Assembly: GCF_042679085.1 (NCBI RefSeq)
Contig: NZ_JBHTLQ010000018.1
Span: 15,396 to 79,395, forward strand
DNA from: Phenylobacterium conjunctum
GTDB lineage: Bacteria; Pseudomonadota; Alphaproteobacteria; Caulobacterales; Caulobacteraceae
Length of the DNA: 64,000 nt
Reading direction: 5' to 3'
Numbering within the stretch: the stretch's first letter is position 1; each line of letters opens with the position of its first letter. The notes below the pieces were generated by a model that saw nothing but the letters and a program-made list of their open reading frames with translations, did not search any database and had not been told where the DNA came from. This document shows positions 17,978 to 26,684 of the stretch, in pieces. The translations under genes and the position numbers were made by a program.

Positions 17978-19432
17978 CTACTTCGCGGGCGTGATCACCG
18001 GCATCAGCAGGTTCGAGGTCTTATAGGCCGCCACCAGGGCCGGTGTCGGGTCGTAGATGCGGATGGTGAGCTTGAAGTCGCCGGCCTTGGGCGAGGGCAG
18101 CCAGTTGCGGTCGAGGTCGCCGCCGGGCGCCGTCGGCTGGACCAGAACGTCCACCGAGCCGTCGGCGTTGCGCTTCAGGTCGTGGCGGCTGCCCAGCTCA
18201 TAACGGTTGATCGGGTTGTCGATGAACTGGAAGCGCAGGGAGTCGTACATGGTCAGCGACCAGAAGCCCTGCTTGCCGGTCTTGGGCAGCTGGTCGGCGG
18301 TGAAGTGCAGGCGATAGGCCTGGCCGCCGTGCAGGGGCTGGCCGTTAGAGTCGAAGAAGTTATTGAAATAGATGGCTTCTTCCGGGTCATTGCCCATCAG
18401 CCCGACCAGGGCGTTGCCCGCCCGGGTGGCGTAGTCGAAGTCGAGCGTGTCCGATCCGCCGCGGTTGGCGGTCCAGCCGGTGGCGGTCTTCACCCCGCGC
18501 GCGCGGCGGATGTTGTTGATGACGAAGGGGCCGTCCTTCTCGGCTCGCAGAACGCCCGCGCGGGTCGCCTCGTCCAGGCTGTCGGGGTTGAAGGGCTTGC
18601 CGGGAACCAGGCCGATGCGGCGCATCATCGAGACCATGGCCGCATGTTTCGCGGGCGGCGGATTGTCGGCCATCAGGTCGGCCACCCGGCGGAAATAGGA
18701 GAAGTCGCCGCTATAGGCGGTGCGGGCCTTGGGGGCCGGCGGCTTGGGCGGGGTCGCGCTGGGGCCGCCATGCCAGTCGGCGAGCGCCGTCACCGACATC
18801 TGCTGCTGGTAGGCCAGCACCTTGGCCAGGTCCGCCTCGTCCTTCACCGCCACGCGGATGGCGACCGAGGTGGTGTTGGTGTTCATCCGCGCCAGGACGA
18901 CGCCCTTGGGCAGCTTGCCGGTCCAGTTCGGGCCGACGAAGCCGATATTGATCGCCTTCCCGCCATTGATGCGGCTGGAATAGAGGTAGGGCAGGTTCTC
19001 GATATAGGCGTCCGCCACCTGGACCGAGGCGTAGCGGTCGGTGATCTCCGGCATGTGCAGGATGATGGGGCCGTTCGTCAGGTCCAGGCCCAGGCCCGTA
19101 TAGACCGTGTCGTTGTTGGGGCTGTACGGGATGTCGCCCTTGGCGGTGGCCAGCTTGGTCATGTGGCCCAGCTGGTTGATGGGGGCGGCCGGCTCGTTGG
19201 GCACGGGACCGGTCAGGCGCTCGCGACGGACCCGCTCGCGCTCGGTCATGGTCAGCGGAAACAGGAAGACATAGGCCTCCATCGCCGCGGAATAGGCGTA
19301 GGCCTCGCGGGCCAGGGCGTCCTGGGTGGGCGAGGTCATGGAGAAGCTGGACAGCGGCTGGGCCGTGGCGGGGACGGCGGCGGCCAGGCTGGTGGCGGCC
19401 ATCAGGACGGCGGCGAGGCGGCGGGCGGACAT
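17978..19432 (-). CDS. DUF1254 domain-containing exported protein
   Basis: A 484-residue protein with a Sec signal peptide (about 1-25, ending in PATAQ). The DUF1254 domain covers about 50-180 (YAYSAAMEAYVFLFPLTMTERER, GDIPYSPNNDTVYTGLGLDL), followed by the DUF1214 domain (about 360-470: GGQAYRLHFTADQLP, GFWSLTMYDS, NRYELGS, PTAPGGDLDRNWLPSP). The family is abundant in proteobacteria; the reaction is unknown. The start MSARRLAAVLMAA gives the signal peptide. It is divergent from an AraC-type regulator 117 bp away, with a family A repeat in the gap, so that regulator may control it. Confidence 0.85.
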   Translation of the reverse strand: MSARRLAAVLMAATSLAAAVPATAQPLSSFSMTSPTQDALAREAYAYSAAMEAYVFLFPLTMTERERVRRERLTGPVPNEPAAPINQLGHMTKLATAKGDIPYSPNNDTVYTGLGLDLTNGPIILHMPEITDRYASVQVADAYIENLPYLYSSRINGGKAINIGFVGPNWTGKLPKGVVLARMNTNTTSVAIRVAVKDEADLAKVLAYQQQMSVTALADWHGGPSATPPKPPAPKARTAYSGDFSYFRRVADLMADNPPPAKHAAMVSMMRRIGLVPGKPFNPDSLDEATRAGVLRAEKDGPFVINNIRRARGVKTATGWTANRGGSDTLDFDYATRAGNALVGLMGNDPEEAIYFNNFFDSNGQPLHGGQAYRLHFTADQLPKTGKQGFWSLTMYDSLRFQFIDNPINRYELGSRHDLKRNADGSVDVLVQPTAPGGDLDRNWLPSPKAGDFKLTIRIYDPTPALVAAYKTSNLLMPVITPAK

Positions 19433-19509
19433 GGCGGTTTCCTCCGGTTGTTGAGGGGAAGCTAGGCCGGTCGAAGGGCGCACGCTTGACTTTGCGCGCC
19501 ACGCCCCCA

Positions 19510-19541
19510 CCGCTCATCCCCGCCTGCGCGGGAATGAGCGG
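19510..19541. repeat. Palindromic intergenic repeat, family A, single unit
   Basis: A 32-bp hairpin CCGCTCATCCCCGC-CTG-CGCGGGAATGAGCGG between divergent genes. It ends only 8 bp before the GTG start of the AraC-type gene, so its stem would sit over the ribosome-binding region of that mRNA. Confidence 0.8.
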
Positions 19542-19549
19542 AGTAGAAT

Positions 19550-20500
19550 GTGACCCATCCCGGCCTGACCGGACTGCAAGATCTCGTCGCCGAACTCGGC
19601 GGCGGGGACCTGCTGACGTCCCTGAACCTCCCAGAAGGCCCGCCGCCCCCGGGCGCCTTCCAGCAGGCCCTGGGCCTGGCGGCGCGGCTCACGGGTCGTG
19701 AGGAGATCGGCCTGCTGCTGGCCCGCCGGCGCAGCCTGGAGACCCTGGGCGGCCTGGCGTCCCTGGTGGGCTCGGCGCCCACGGTGGGCGAGGCGGTGAC
19801 CCAGCTGTTCGAGATGCTGCCGCGCAGCTTCTCGGGCGGAGTGCGCGGCTATGTGGAGCGGCGGGGGCCTGAGGCCCTGCTGGTGGGCCAGGTGGTCACC
19901 GCCGATCCGCCGGCCCTGGACCAGCAGGCCGACCACCTGGCGGGCGCGGCGGTGGGCCTGATCCGCCAGCTGACCCGCGCCGACTGGGCGCCGGAGGCGG
20001 TCTATCTGGTGCGCAAGGCGCCGGCCGATCCCGCCCCCTACAGCCGGTTCTTCGGGGCGCCGGTGCTGTTCGGCCAGGAGATGCAGGTGATCGTCGTGCG
20101 CCCCGCCCTGCTGGACGCGCCCGTCGCCCAGGCGAACCTAGCCCTCAACCGCGAACTGTTCGCCCAGCTGTCCAGCCGCGCGCGGGGCGACGGCCTGGCG
20201 GGCCTGGTGCGGGATCGGGTCTGGCGGGGCCTGACCAGCGGGGCCTGTACGGCGGCCGAGGTGGCGGCGGACCTGGGGACGCCCCTGCGCAGCTTTCAAC
20301 GGCGGCTGGCGGCGGAGGGGACCAGCTTCTCAGCCATTCTGGACGCCGCGCGCGAGGCGCTGGCCCGGCGGCTGATGCGCCAGACCGCCCTGTCCCTGGC
20401 CGAGATCTCCGACGCCCTGGGCTTCGCCGAGCCGGCGGTGTTCACGCGCTTCTTCACCCGCCGGGCAGGGGTCTCCCCCAGCGCCTGGCGACGGGGTTAG
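19550..20500 (+). CDS. AraC family transcriptional regulator
   Basis: A 316-residue regulator. The N-terminal half (to about 200) has the arabinose-binding/OruR-like domain pattern with GLLLARRRSLETLGGLASLVGSA; the C-terminal AraC DNA-binding domain (about 225-315) has two helix-turn-helix units, AAEVAADLGTPLRSFQRRLAAEG and LSLAEISDALGFAEPAVFTRFF, and ends RRAGVSPSAWRRG. Start is GTG at 19550; no other suitable start lies before the conserved region. Divergent from the DUF1254 gene, the obvious candidate target. The stop overlaps the convergent lspA stop by 4 bp. Confidence 0.88.
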   Translation: MTHPGLTGLQDLVAELGGGDLLTSLNLPEGPPPPGAFQQALGLAARLTGREEIGLLLARRRSLETLGGLASLVGSAPTVGEAVTQLFEMLPRSFSGGVRGYVERRGPEALLVGQVVTADPPALDQQADHLAGAAVGLIRQLTRADWAPEAVYLVRKAPADPAPYSRFFGAPVLFGQEMQVIVVRPALLDAPVAQANLALNRELFAQLSSRARGDGLAGLVRDRVWRGLTSGACTAAEVAADLGTPLRSFQRRLAAEGTSFSAILDAAREALARRLMRQTALSLAEISDALGFAEPAVFTRFFTRRAGVSPSAWRRG

Positions 20501-20991
20501 GCTTCCGGCGACGGGTCCTTGCGGGCGGAATCCAGCAGCAGGCAGATGACGCCGATGGTGATGGCGCTGTCGGCGATGTTGAACACCCAGGGGAAGAAGC
20601 CGAGCTTGGTCACGTCGATGAAGTCGACCACCGCCCCGAACCGTGCGCGGTCGATGGCGTTGCCGATAGCCCCGCCGATCACCAGGCCCAGGCCCACGCC
20701 CATCCAGCTCCGGTCAGCCTTGCGCGCCCAGCCGATCAAGAGGCCCGCGACCACCACCGAAAAGGCCACCAGGCCCCAGCGGACAATGTCGTGGTTGGCC
20801 TTCAGGAGGCCGAAGCTGACGCCCTCGTTCCAGACCATGGTCAGGCGCAGGGGACCCGCCACCGGCACGGAGAAGCGCAGCGGCAGGTTCAGGCCCTCAA
20901 GGATCCAGGCCTTCACGGCTTGGTCGAGCACGATCACCCCGGCTGCGAGGCCGTAGGCGATCTTGCCGAGCTTGCTGACCGATTCAGCCAT
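20497..20991 (-). CDS. lspA: Lipoprotein signal peptidase
   Basis: Inner-membrane aspartyl protease of 164 residues that removes signal peptides from prolipoproteins. Four hydrophobic helices are visible, with the family motifs VLDQAVKAW, WNEGVSFG, GGAIGNAIDR, Asp123 in VVDFID and Asp141 in FNIADSAI; the last two form the catalytic pair. Its start overlaps the ileS stop by 8 bp, so it is translated as part of an ileS-lspA operon, the common bacterial order. The protein would process the lipoproteins encoded at 17307 and 27240. Confidence 0.95.
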   Translation of the reverse strand: MAESVSKLGKIAYGLAAGVIVLDQAVKAWILEGLNLPLRFSVPVAGPLRLTMVWNEGVSFGLLKANHDIVRWGLVAFSVVVAGLLIGWARKADRSWMGVGLGLVIGGAIGNAIDRARFGAVVDFIDVTKLGFFPWVFNIADSAITIGVICLLLDSARKDPSPEA

Positions 20992-23890
20992 GGGTTCTGT
21001 CCCAGGCCGCGACGGCCTCGGCGTCGCGCAGGGACAGGTCCGGATAGCGCGGATCCGAGCCGACCTCGGGCAGGATGCGCCAGGAGCGGGCGCACTTCTG
21101 GCCCTCGGCCTTCTTGGGCTCGACGGCCACGCCCGCCACTTCGGCCAGGCGGAAAGCGTCCGCGGGCGCTTCGCCGGCGACCAGGGTCGCCTGGCTGGTC
21201 CGGAACACCTCGGCGGCGTCCAGACCCTCGAAGGCGGCCAGCAGGTCAGCATCGGCGATGTGCACCACCGGCGCGGCTTCCAGCGCCCCGCCCATCCGCT
21301 TTTCGCGGCGCTCGATCTCCAGGGCGCCGGTGACCACCGAGGTCACGGCCTGGACCTTGGCCCAGCGCTCGGCCTCGGCCGGGGCCAGCCATTCCTCGGG
21401 CGTCGAGGGGAAGACCCGCAGGCTGTTGGAGCCGGCGTCCGGGAACCGGGTCGACCAGGCCTCTTCCATGGTGAACGGGGTGAGCGGCGAGAGCCAGATG
21501 GTCAGGCGCTCGAACACCAGGTCCATCACCGTGCGCGCGGCCCGGCGGCGGAGGCTCTCGGGTTGGTCGCAATAGAGGGCGTCACGGCGAACGTCGAAGA
21601 ACAGGGCCGACAGCTCGGTCTGGCAGAACTCCAGGATCGGCCGGGCCACGTCCTGGAACAGGTAGGCGTCGTAGGCCGCGCGCACCTGCTGATCCAGCTC
21701 CCGAAGACGGTGCAGGATGTAGCGCTCGAGCGGCGGCATGTTGTGATAGGGCACGCGCTCGGCGTCGGAGAAGCCCGCCAGGGCGCCCAGCAGGTAGCGC
21801 ACGGTGTTGCGCAGCTTGCGATAGGCGTCCGAGGTGGTGGCCAGGATCGTCTTGCCGATCCGCTGGTCGTCCGAATAGTCGCACAGCGCCGCCCACAGGC
21901 GGATGATCTCGGCGCCGCTATCCTTGATCACCTGGTGCGGATCGACGGTGTTGCCCTTGGACTTGGACATCTTCTCGCCGTTCTCATCCATGGTGAAGCC
22001 ATGGGTGAGCACCGCGTCGTAAGGCGCGCGGCCGCGGGTGCCGGAGCTTTCCAGCAGCGAGGACTGGAACCAGCCGCGATGCTGGTCAGAGCCTTCCAGA
22101 TAGAGGTCGGCGGGCCAGCGGGTGTGCTCGCGGTTCTCAAGCGTGAAGGCGTGGGTCGAGCCTGAATCGAACCAGACGTCGAGGATGTCCTCGACCTTCT
22201 CGTAGCGGGCCGGGTCATGGCCGCCCAGGAAGTCGGTGACCGGCCGGGTGAACCAGGCGTCGGCGCCCTCGGCCGCGATGGCGGCGACGATGCGGGCGTT
22301 GATCTCCGGATCGACCAGCGGCTGGCCGGTCTCCTTGTCGATGAACATGGCCAGCGGCGCGCCCCAGGCGCGCTGGCGGCTGATCAGCCAGTCCGGGCGG
22401 CTCTCGACCATGGCGCGGATGCGGTTGCGACCGGTCTCGGGGTGGAAGGCGGTGGCGGCGATGGACTGCAGGGCGATCTCGCGCAGGGTCCGCCCGCCGG
22501 CTTCCGGCGTGCTGATCGGCTCGTCCATGCGGATGAACCACTGCGGCGTATTGCGGAAGATCACCGGCGCCTTGGAGCGCCAGGAGTGCGGATAGGAGTG
22601 CTCCAGCCGGCCGCGCGCGAGCAGGTTCCCGGCCTCGATCAGCTTTTCCATCACCGCGCCGTTGGCGGGGCCGAACTTACCGACCTTCTTGCCCTCGGTC
22701 TCCAGCACCTTCAGGCCGGCGAACAGGGCCACCTGCGGGTAATAGGCGCCGTCCGGATCGACGGTCTCGGGGATCTCGCGATGGCCGTGGGCCAGCCAGA
22801 CCAGGTAGTCGTCTGCGCCGTGGCCGGGCGCGGTGTGGACAAAGCCGGTGCCGGCGTCGTCGGTCACGTGGTCGCCCGACAGCATCGGCACGGCGAAGCC
22901 GTAGTGCTCATGCAGGGCGGCCAGCGGATGGGCGCACACCATGCCCTGGCAGTCGACGGACTCCAGGCGCTTCCAGCTTTCGATCTTGGCGGCCTTGGCG
23001 ACGTCGCCGGCCAGCTTGTCGGCCACGATCAGCTTGTCGCCCGGCTTGGCCCAGGGCTCGAACTCGAGCCCGCTCTCCATCGCCTCGACCTGATAGACGC
23101 CATAGGCGATGTCGGGATTGTAGCTGACCGCCCGGTTGGCCGGGATGGTCCAAGGCGTGGTGGTCCAGATCACCACGCTGGCGCCTTGCGCGGCGTCGGA
23201 GCCTTCGACCACCGGGAACTTCACCCAGATCGTCGGCGAGACGTGGTCGTGATACTCGACCTCGGCGTCGGCAAGCGCCGTGCGCTCCACCGGGCTCCAC
23301 ATCACCGGCTTGGAGCCGCGATAGAGCTGGCCGGAGACCACGAACTTGTGGAACTCGGCGACGATGGCGGCCTCGGAGCCGAAGTCCATGGTCGCGTAGC
23401 GGTTTTCCCAGTCGCCCAGCACGCCCAGGCGCTTGAAGCCGTCGCGCTGCACATCGATCCACTGGGCGGCGTAGGCGCGGCACTTTTCGCGGAACTCGGC
23501 CTTGGAGACCTCGTCCTTGCGGCGGCCTTGGGCGCGCAGCTCTTCCTCGATCTTCCACTCGATGGGCAGGCCGTGGCAGTCCCAGCCGGGCACGTAGTCG
23601 ACGTCGTAGCCCAGGGCGAAGCGCGAGCGGACCACGAAGTCCTTCAGGGTTTTCTGCAGGGCGTGGCCGATGTGGATGGCGCCGTTCGCATAGGGCGGGC
23701 CGTCGTGCAGCACATAGAGCGGGGCGCCCGCCGCCTGCCGCTTGGCGCGGATGGCGTTATAGAGATCGGCCTCGGCCCAGCGGGCCAGGATCTCCGGCTC
23801 CTTCTGGGGCAGACCGGCCCGCATGGGGAACGGGGTGTCGGGAAGAAAGACAGTTTCGCGATAGTCGCGCGCAGAGGCGTCGTCGGCCAT
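20984..23890 (-). CDS. ileS: Isoleucyl-tRNA synthetase
   Basis: Class Ia aminoacyl-tRNA synthetase of 968 residues charging tRNA-Ile. The HIGH motif is PYANGAIHIGHA near residue 70 and the KMSKS loop is GEKMSKSKGNTVDP near residue 640; the CP1 editing domain contains WTTTPWTIPANRA, and the segment DYVPGWDCHGLPIEW is also diagnostic. The C-terminal zinc-binding tail is short, ending at KARS-type CARSWRILPEVG, and lacks a full four-Cys zinc finger. Start at MADDASARDY; four in-frame residues upstream are not conserved. No T-box or other leader is seen upstream. Confidence 0.96.
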   Translation of the reverse strand: MADDASARDYRETVFLPDTPFPMRAGLPQKEPEILARWAEADLYNAIRAKRQAAGAPLYVLHDGPPYANGAIHIGHALQKTLKDFVVRSRFALGYDVDYVPGWDCHGLPIEWKIEEELRAQGRRKDEVSKAEFREKCRAYAAQWIDVQRDGFKRLGVLGDWENRYATMDFGSEAAIVAEFHKFVVSGQLYRGSKPVMWSPVERTALADAEVEYHDHVSPTIWVKFPVVEGSDAAQGASVVIWTTTPWTIPANRAVSYNPDIAYGVYQVEAMESGLEFEPWAKPGDKLIVADKLAGDVAKAAKIESWKRLESVDCQGMVCAHPLAALHEHYGFAVPMLSGDHVTDDAGTGFVHTAPGHGADDYLVWLAHGHREIPETVDPDGAYYPQVALFAGLKVLETEGKKVGKFGPANGAVMEKLIEAGNLLARGRLEHSYPHSWRSKAPVIFRNTPQWFIRMDEPISTPEAGGRTLREIALQSIAATAFHPETGRNRIRAMVESRPDWLISRQRAWGAPLAMFIDKETGQPLVDPEINARIVAAIAAEGADAWFTRPVTDFLGGHDPARYEKVEDILDVWFDSGSTHAFTLENREHTRWPADLYLEGSDQHRGWFQSSLLESSGTRGRAPYDAVLTHGFTMDENGEKMSKSKGNTVDPHQVIKDSGAEIIRLWAALCDYSDDQRIGKTILATTSDAYRKLRNTVRYLLGALAGFSDAERVPYHNMPPLERYILHRLRELDQQVRAAYDAYLFQDVARPILEFCQTELSALFFDVRRDALYCDQPESLRRRAARTVMDLVFERLTIWLSPLTPFTMEEAWSTRFPDAGSNSLRVFPSTPEEWLAPAEAERWAKVQAVTSVVTGALEIERREKRMGGALEAAPVVHIADADLLAAFEGLDAAEVFRTSQATLVAGEAPADAFRLAEVAGVAVEPKKAEGQKCARSWRILPEVGSDPRYPDLSLRDAEAVAAWDRTHG

Positions 23891-24242
23891 GGGACTTTCC
23901 AAGGAGGTTCGGATCAGGGGGCGGGAAGGCTTCCCGGCGTGCGCGCGTCCGGCGGCGTCACGCCGGGCGGCTAATTCGCGCGTTCATCCGAACCGAGGTC
24001 ATGGCTGGGGCTGTAGCAGAGGCGGGCCTGGAACCCAACCCTTATGGGATGTTCCGCTCCTATCCCCGCTCACCCCGGCGAATGCCGGGGCCCAGATCGT
24101 ATGGCGCTGAGCTTTGTCATCTGGATCCCGGCATTCGCCGGGATGAGCGGATTGGGAAGCCGTCAATCGGGTGCCAAATCCGCAATCCGGGAATAGGCTC
24201 GCCCCCAACGCCCCATCCGAGGGCGATCAGGGAGGACGCCCC
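23891..24242. other. 352-bp divergent intergenic region
   Basis: Between ileS (minus) and the VOC gene (plus). Apart from the family A composite repeat at 24066-24150, I see no gene, terminator or convincing promoter boxes; short frames inside it are repeat or GC artefacts. The ileS promoter must lie in 23891-24060. Confidence 0.6.
24066..24150. repeat. Composite palindromic repeat, family A variant
   Basis: Inverted arms of about 32 bp: CCGCTCACCCCGGCGAATGC on the left faces GCATTCGCCGGGATGAGCGG on the right, with CCAGAT and ATCTGG at the inner edges and a 21-bp centre. A few mismatches between arms; the inner hairpin stem (CCCGGCgaatgCCGGG) differs from the 7841 copy. Confidence 0.78.
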
Positions 24243-24623
24243 ATGGAGACTGTAAGCATCCGCTACATCGTGGCCGATGTGGACGCCGCCGCCGCATTCT
24301 ACCGGGACCTGCTGGGCTTTGCCGTGGACTTCCAGGCTCCAGGCGCCTTCGCCATGCTGAGCCGCGGCGTACTGAAGCTGATGCTCAACCGGCCAGGCGC
24401 CGGCGGGGCGGGCGCGGCCATGCCGGATGGCGAGACGCCGGCGCCCGGCGGCTGGAACCGCTTTCAGCTGGTGGTCTCCGACCTGGCCGCCGAGGTGCAG
24501 CGCCTGAAGGCGGCCGGCGCGTCGTTCCGCAATGAGATCGTGCAGGGCAATGGCGGCCAACAGATCCTGCTCAAGGACCCCTCCGGCAACCTGATCGAAC
24601 TGTTCCAGCCGCCAGGCGGCTAG
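24243..24623 (+). CDS. VOC family (glyoxalase/bleomycin resistance) protein
   Basis: A 126-residue vicinal-oxygen-chelate fold protein with two beta-alpha-beta-beta-beta units. The first starts VSIRYIVADVDAAAAFYRDLLGF; the second has FQLVVSDLAAEVQRLKAAGASFRNEIVQG and ends LKDPSGNLIELFQP, where Glu is a usual metal ligand. The function (lyase, dioxygenase or binding protein) cannot be told. Start at METVSIRY, preceded by GGGAGGA at good spacing. Converges on the protease gene with 5 bp between stops. Confidence 0.85.
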   Translation: METVSIRYIVADVDAAAAFYRDLLGFAVDFQAPGAFAMLSRGVLKLMLNRPGAGGAGAAMPDGETPAPGGWNRFQLVVSDLAAEVQRLKAAGASFRNEIVQGNGGQQILLKDPSGNLIELFQPPGG

Positions 24624-24628
24624 CGTCC

Positions 24629-25738
24629 CTACCGCCGCCGTTCCCTTGGCGTGACGGTCAGGGTCATGCGGCGGCCCTGGCGGATGACGGCGACGTCGGT
24701 GGGCTTGCCGATGGACTGGGTGTCGAGCACCCGCAGCAGGTCGTCCAGGCCGGTCAGGGTCTGACCGTCGGCGGCGATCAGCAGGTCGCCGGGGGCCAGG
24801 CCGGCCTTGGCCGCCGGGCCGTTCGGATCGAGCGTCGTGATCCAGACCCCGAACAGCTGCTCCAGGCCCACGGCGCGGGCCAGGTCGCGGGGGATCGGCG
24901 CCTGCTGGGCGACGATGCCGATGGAGCCGCGCCGCACCCGGCCATGCTTGACCAGTTCGCCGACCACCAGGGCGGCGGTGTTGGAGGCGACGGCGAAGCA
25001 CAGGCCTTGGGCGCCGGAGATCACGGCGGTGGCCACGCCCACGACCTCGCCGGCCGCATTGACCAGCGGGCCGCCGGAGGAGCCGGGATTGAGGGCCGCG
25101 TCGGTCTGGATCAGGTCCTCGATCAGCCGGCCGCGCTCGCCGCGCAGGGACCGGCCCATGGCCGAGACCACGCCCGCGGTCACCGTAGCCTCGAAGCCCA
25201 GCGGCGCGCCGATGGCGATGACCAGCTGGCCCCGCCGCAGGGCCTTGGAGTCGCCCAGCCGGGCGCTGGGCAGGCTGACCTGCTGGTCGATGCGCAGCAG
25301 GGCGAGGTCGGTGTCGGGATCATCGCCGATCACCCGGGCGCTGAGCGAGCGGCCGTCCAAGGCCACCACCTCGGCCTGGTTGGCGCCGCGCACCACATGG
25401 CTGTTGGTCAGGACCAGGCCGTCGGGCGCCAGGATGATCCCGGAACCGACGCCCTCGGCCCCATAGGGTCCGGTCCAGGGATGCACCCGCACCACGGCGG
25501 GGCCGACCCGGTCGACGGCGTCGACCACGGCCTTGGAATAGGCGTCCAGCAGGGCCCCGTCAGAGGGCGGGGTCAGGGGCGCGGCCTGGGTGATCACCTG
25601 GGTGTCGGACCAGGCGAAGGTGGCCTGGCCGGCCTTGGCCGCCGGGAAGGCGAAGGATGGCGGAAGCCGCCGGCGCCGGCGGCGCGCGGTGGCGAAGGTC
25701 GCGTATTTCAGTCCCTTGATCGGCACGGGACAGCCCAT
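24629..25738 (-). CDS. S1C (HtrA/DegP-like) serine protease with PDZ domain
   Basis: Trypsin-like protease of 369 residues. The catalytic triad is visible as His in VLTNSHVV, Asp in DDPDTDLALLRID and Ser in LNPGSSGGPLVNAAGEVVG; a single PDZ domain follows (about 275-365, WITTLDPNGPAAKAGLAPGDLLIAADGQTL). Unlike DegP it has no recognisable signal peptide: the N-terminus is basic (RRRRRRLPP) and Pro/Ala-rich. It may be cytoplasmic, be exported by another route, or start elsewhere. Third gene of a tight MaoC-ribF-protease operon (5-bp gaps). The ATG at 25738 sits just after the ribF stop, and its ribosome-binding site AAGGGG is very close, so the start is uncertain. Confidence 0.85.
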   Translation of the reverse strand: MGCPVPIKGLKYATFATARRRRRRLPPSFAFPAAKAGQATFAWSDTQVITQAAPLTPPSDGALLDAYSKAVVDAVDRVGPAVVRVHPWTGPYGAEGVGSGIILAPDGLVLTNSHVVRGANQAEVVALDGRSLSARVIGDDPDTDLALLRIDQQVSLPSARLGDSKALRRGQLVIAIGAPLGFEATVTAGVVSAMGRSLRGERGRLIEDLIQTDAALNPGSSGGPLVNAAGEVVGVATAVISGAQGLCFAVASNTAALVVGELVKHGRVRRGSIGIVAQQAPIPRDLARAVGLEQLFGVWITTLDPNGPAAKAGLAPGDLLIAADGQTLTGLDDLLRVLDTQSIGKPTDVAVIRQGRRMTLTVTPRERRR

Positions 25739-25743
25739 CCCCT

Positions 25744-26679
25744 TCAGAAGTCGGGCAGGAGCAGCTCTCGCGCCTTCCGGGCGTCGGCCATCACCTGCTC
25801 GGTCATGACCTCAAGGTTAACAAACTTTTGCTCGTCGCGCAGGAACTGGATCAGGTCGGTCTCGATGACCTGGTCGTAGATGTCCTCGTCGAAGTCAAAG
25901 AGCCAGACTTCCAGCCGGGGCGCGATCACCCCGGTGACGGTGGGATTGACCCCGATATTGGCCACGCCGGCGATCTCGCGGCCGTCGGGCAGGCGGGTGC
26001 GGGTGGCGTAGACGCCGAACCGCGGGGTCACATAGTCGCCCAGGGCGACATTGGCGGTGGGAAAGCCGAGCTGGCGGCCGAGCTGGCGGCCATGCTCCAC
26101 CACGCCTTCGATGGCGAAGGGCCGGCCCAGGATCTGGGCGGCGACGTCCGGCCGGCCGCTGCGCAGGGCCTCGCGCACGCCCGTGGAGGAGAACTTGGCC
26201 GCCCCGTCGCTGACGGCTTCGGCCACGGAGACGGTGAAGCCCATCTCCGCCCCATAGGCGCGCATGATCTCCGGGCTGCCGGTGCGGCCCTTGCCGAAGG
26301 AGATGTCGAAGCCGACCGCGACGTGACGGATCCCCAGCCCCTGGTGCAGGACCTGCTCGGCGAACTGCCGGTCGGTCAGGTTCACCATCTCCTCGTCGAA
26401 GGGCAGGATGTAGAACAGGTCAACGCCCAGGGCCTCCAGGGCGCGGGCCTGCTGGTCCGGCGTCATCAGGCTGAAGGCCGGCGCCTGGGGCTGGAAGATC
26501 CGGCGCGGATGGGGATCGAAGCTGATGACCCCGAGCGGCGCGCCCGTGGTCATGGCCGCGCGGGCGGCCTCGGCGATCACCTGCTGGTGGCCGCGATGCA
26601 CGCCGTCGAAATTGCCCAGGGCGACGGCGGCGCCGCGGTCGGCCTCCGACAGGCCCTTCCAACTGCGGACAATACGCAT
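25744..26679 (-). CDS. ribF: Bifunctional riboflavin kinase/FAD synthetase
   Basis: Converts riboflavin to FMN and then FAD; 311 residues. The N-terminal FAD synthetase domain (about 1-175) has the nucleotidyl-transfer motif ALGNFDGVHRGHQQV and FDPHPRRIF, and GFDISFGKGRTGSP. The C-terminal kinase domain (about 185-305) has RQLGRQLGFPTANV, GVYATRTRL and GVANIGVNPTV, with the acidic catalytic Glu in PRLEVWLFDFDEDIY. Start at MRIVRSWKGL. Sits between the MaoC gene and the protease with 5-bp gaps. Its products serve the many flavoproteins of the window (ETF, acyl-CoA dehydrogenase, PPOX, MnmC). Confidence 0.95.
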   Translation of the reverse strand: MRIVRSWKGLSEADRGAAVALGNFDGVHRGHQQVIAEAARAAMTTGAPLGVISFDPHPRRIFQPQAPAFSLMTPDQQARALEALGVDLFYILPFDEEMVNLTDRQFAEQVLHQGLGIRHVAVGFDISFGKGRTGSPEIMRAYGAEMGFTVSVAEAVSDGAAKFSSTGVREALRSGRPDVAAQILGRPFAIEGVVEHGRQLGRQLGFPTANVALGDYVTPRFGVYATRTRLPDGREIAGVANIGVNPTVTGVIAPRLEVWLFDFDEDIYDQVIETDLIQFLRDEQKFVNLEVMTEQVMADARKARELLLPDF

Positions 26680-26684
26680 GGGGC

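Noticed and set aside
23891..24242. A T-box or other leader for ileS
   Set aside because: No T-box sequence, specifier or terminator-antiterminator pair is seen; T-boxes are rare in alphaproteobacteria.
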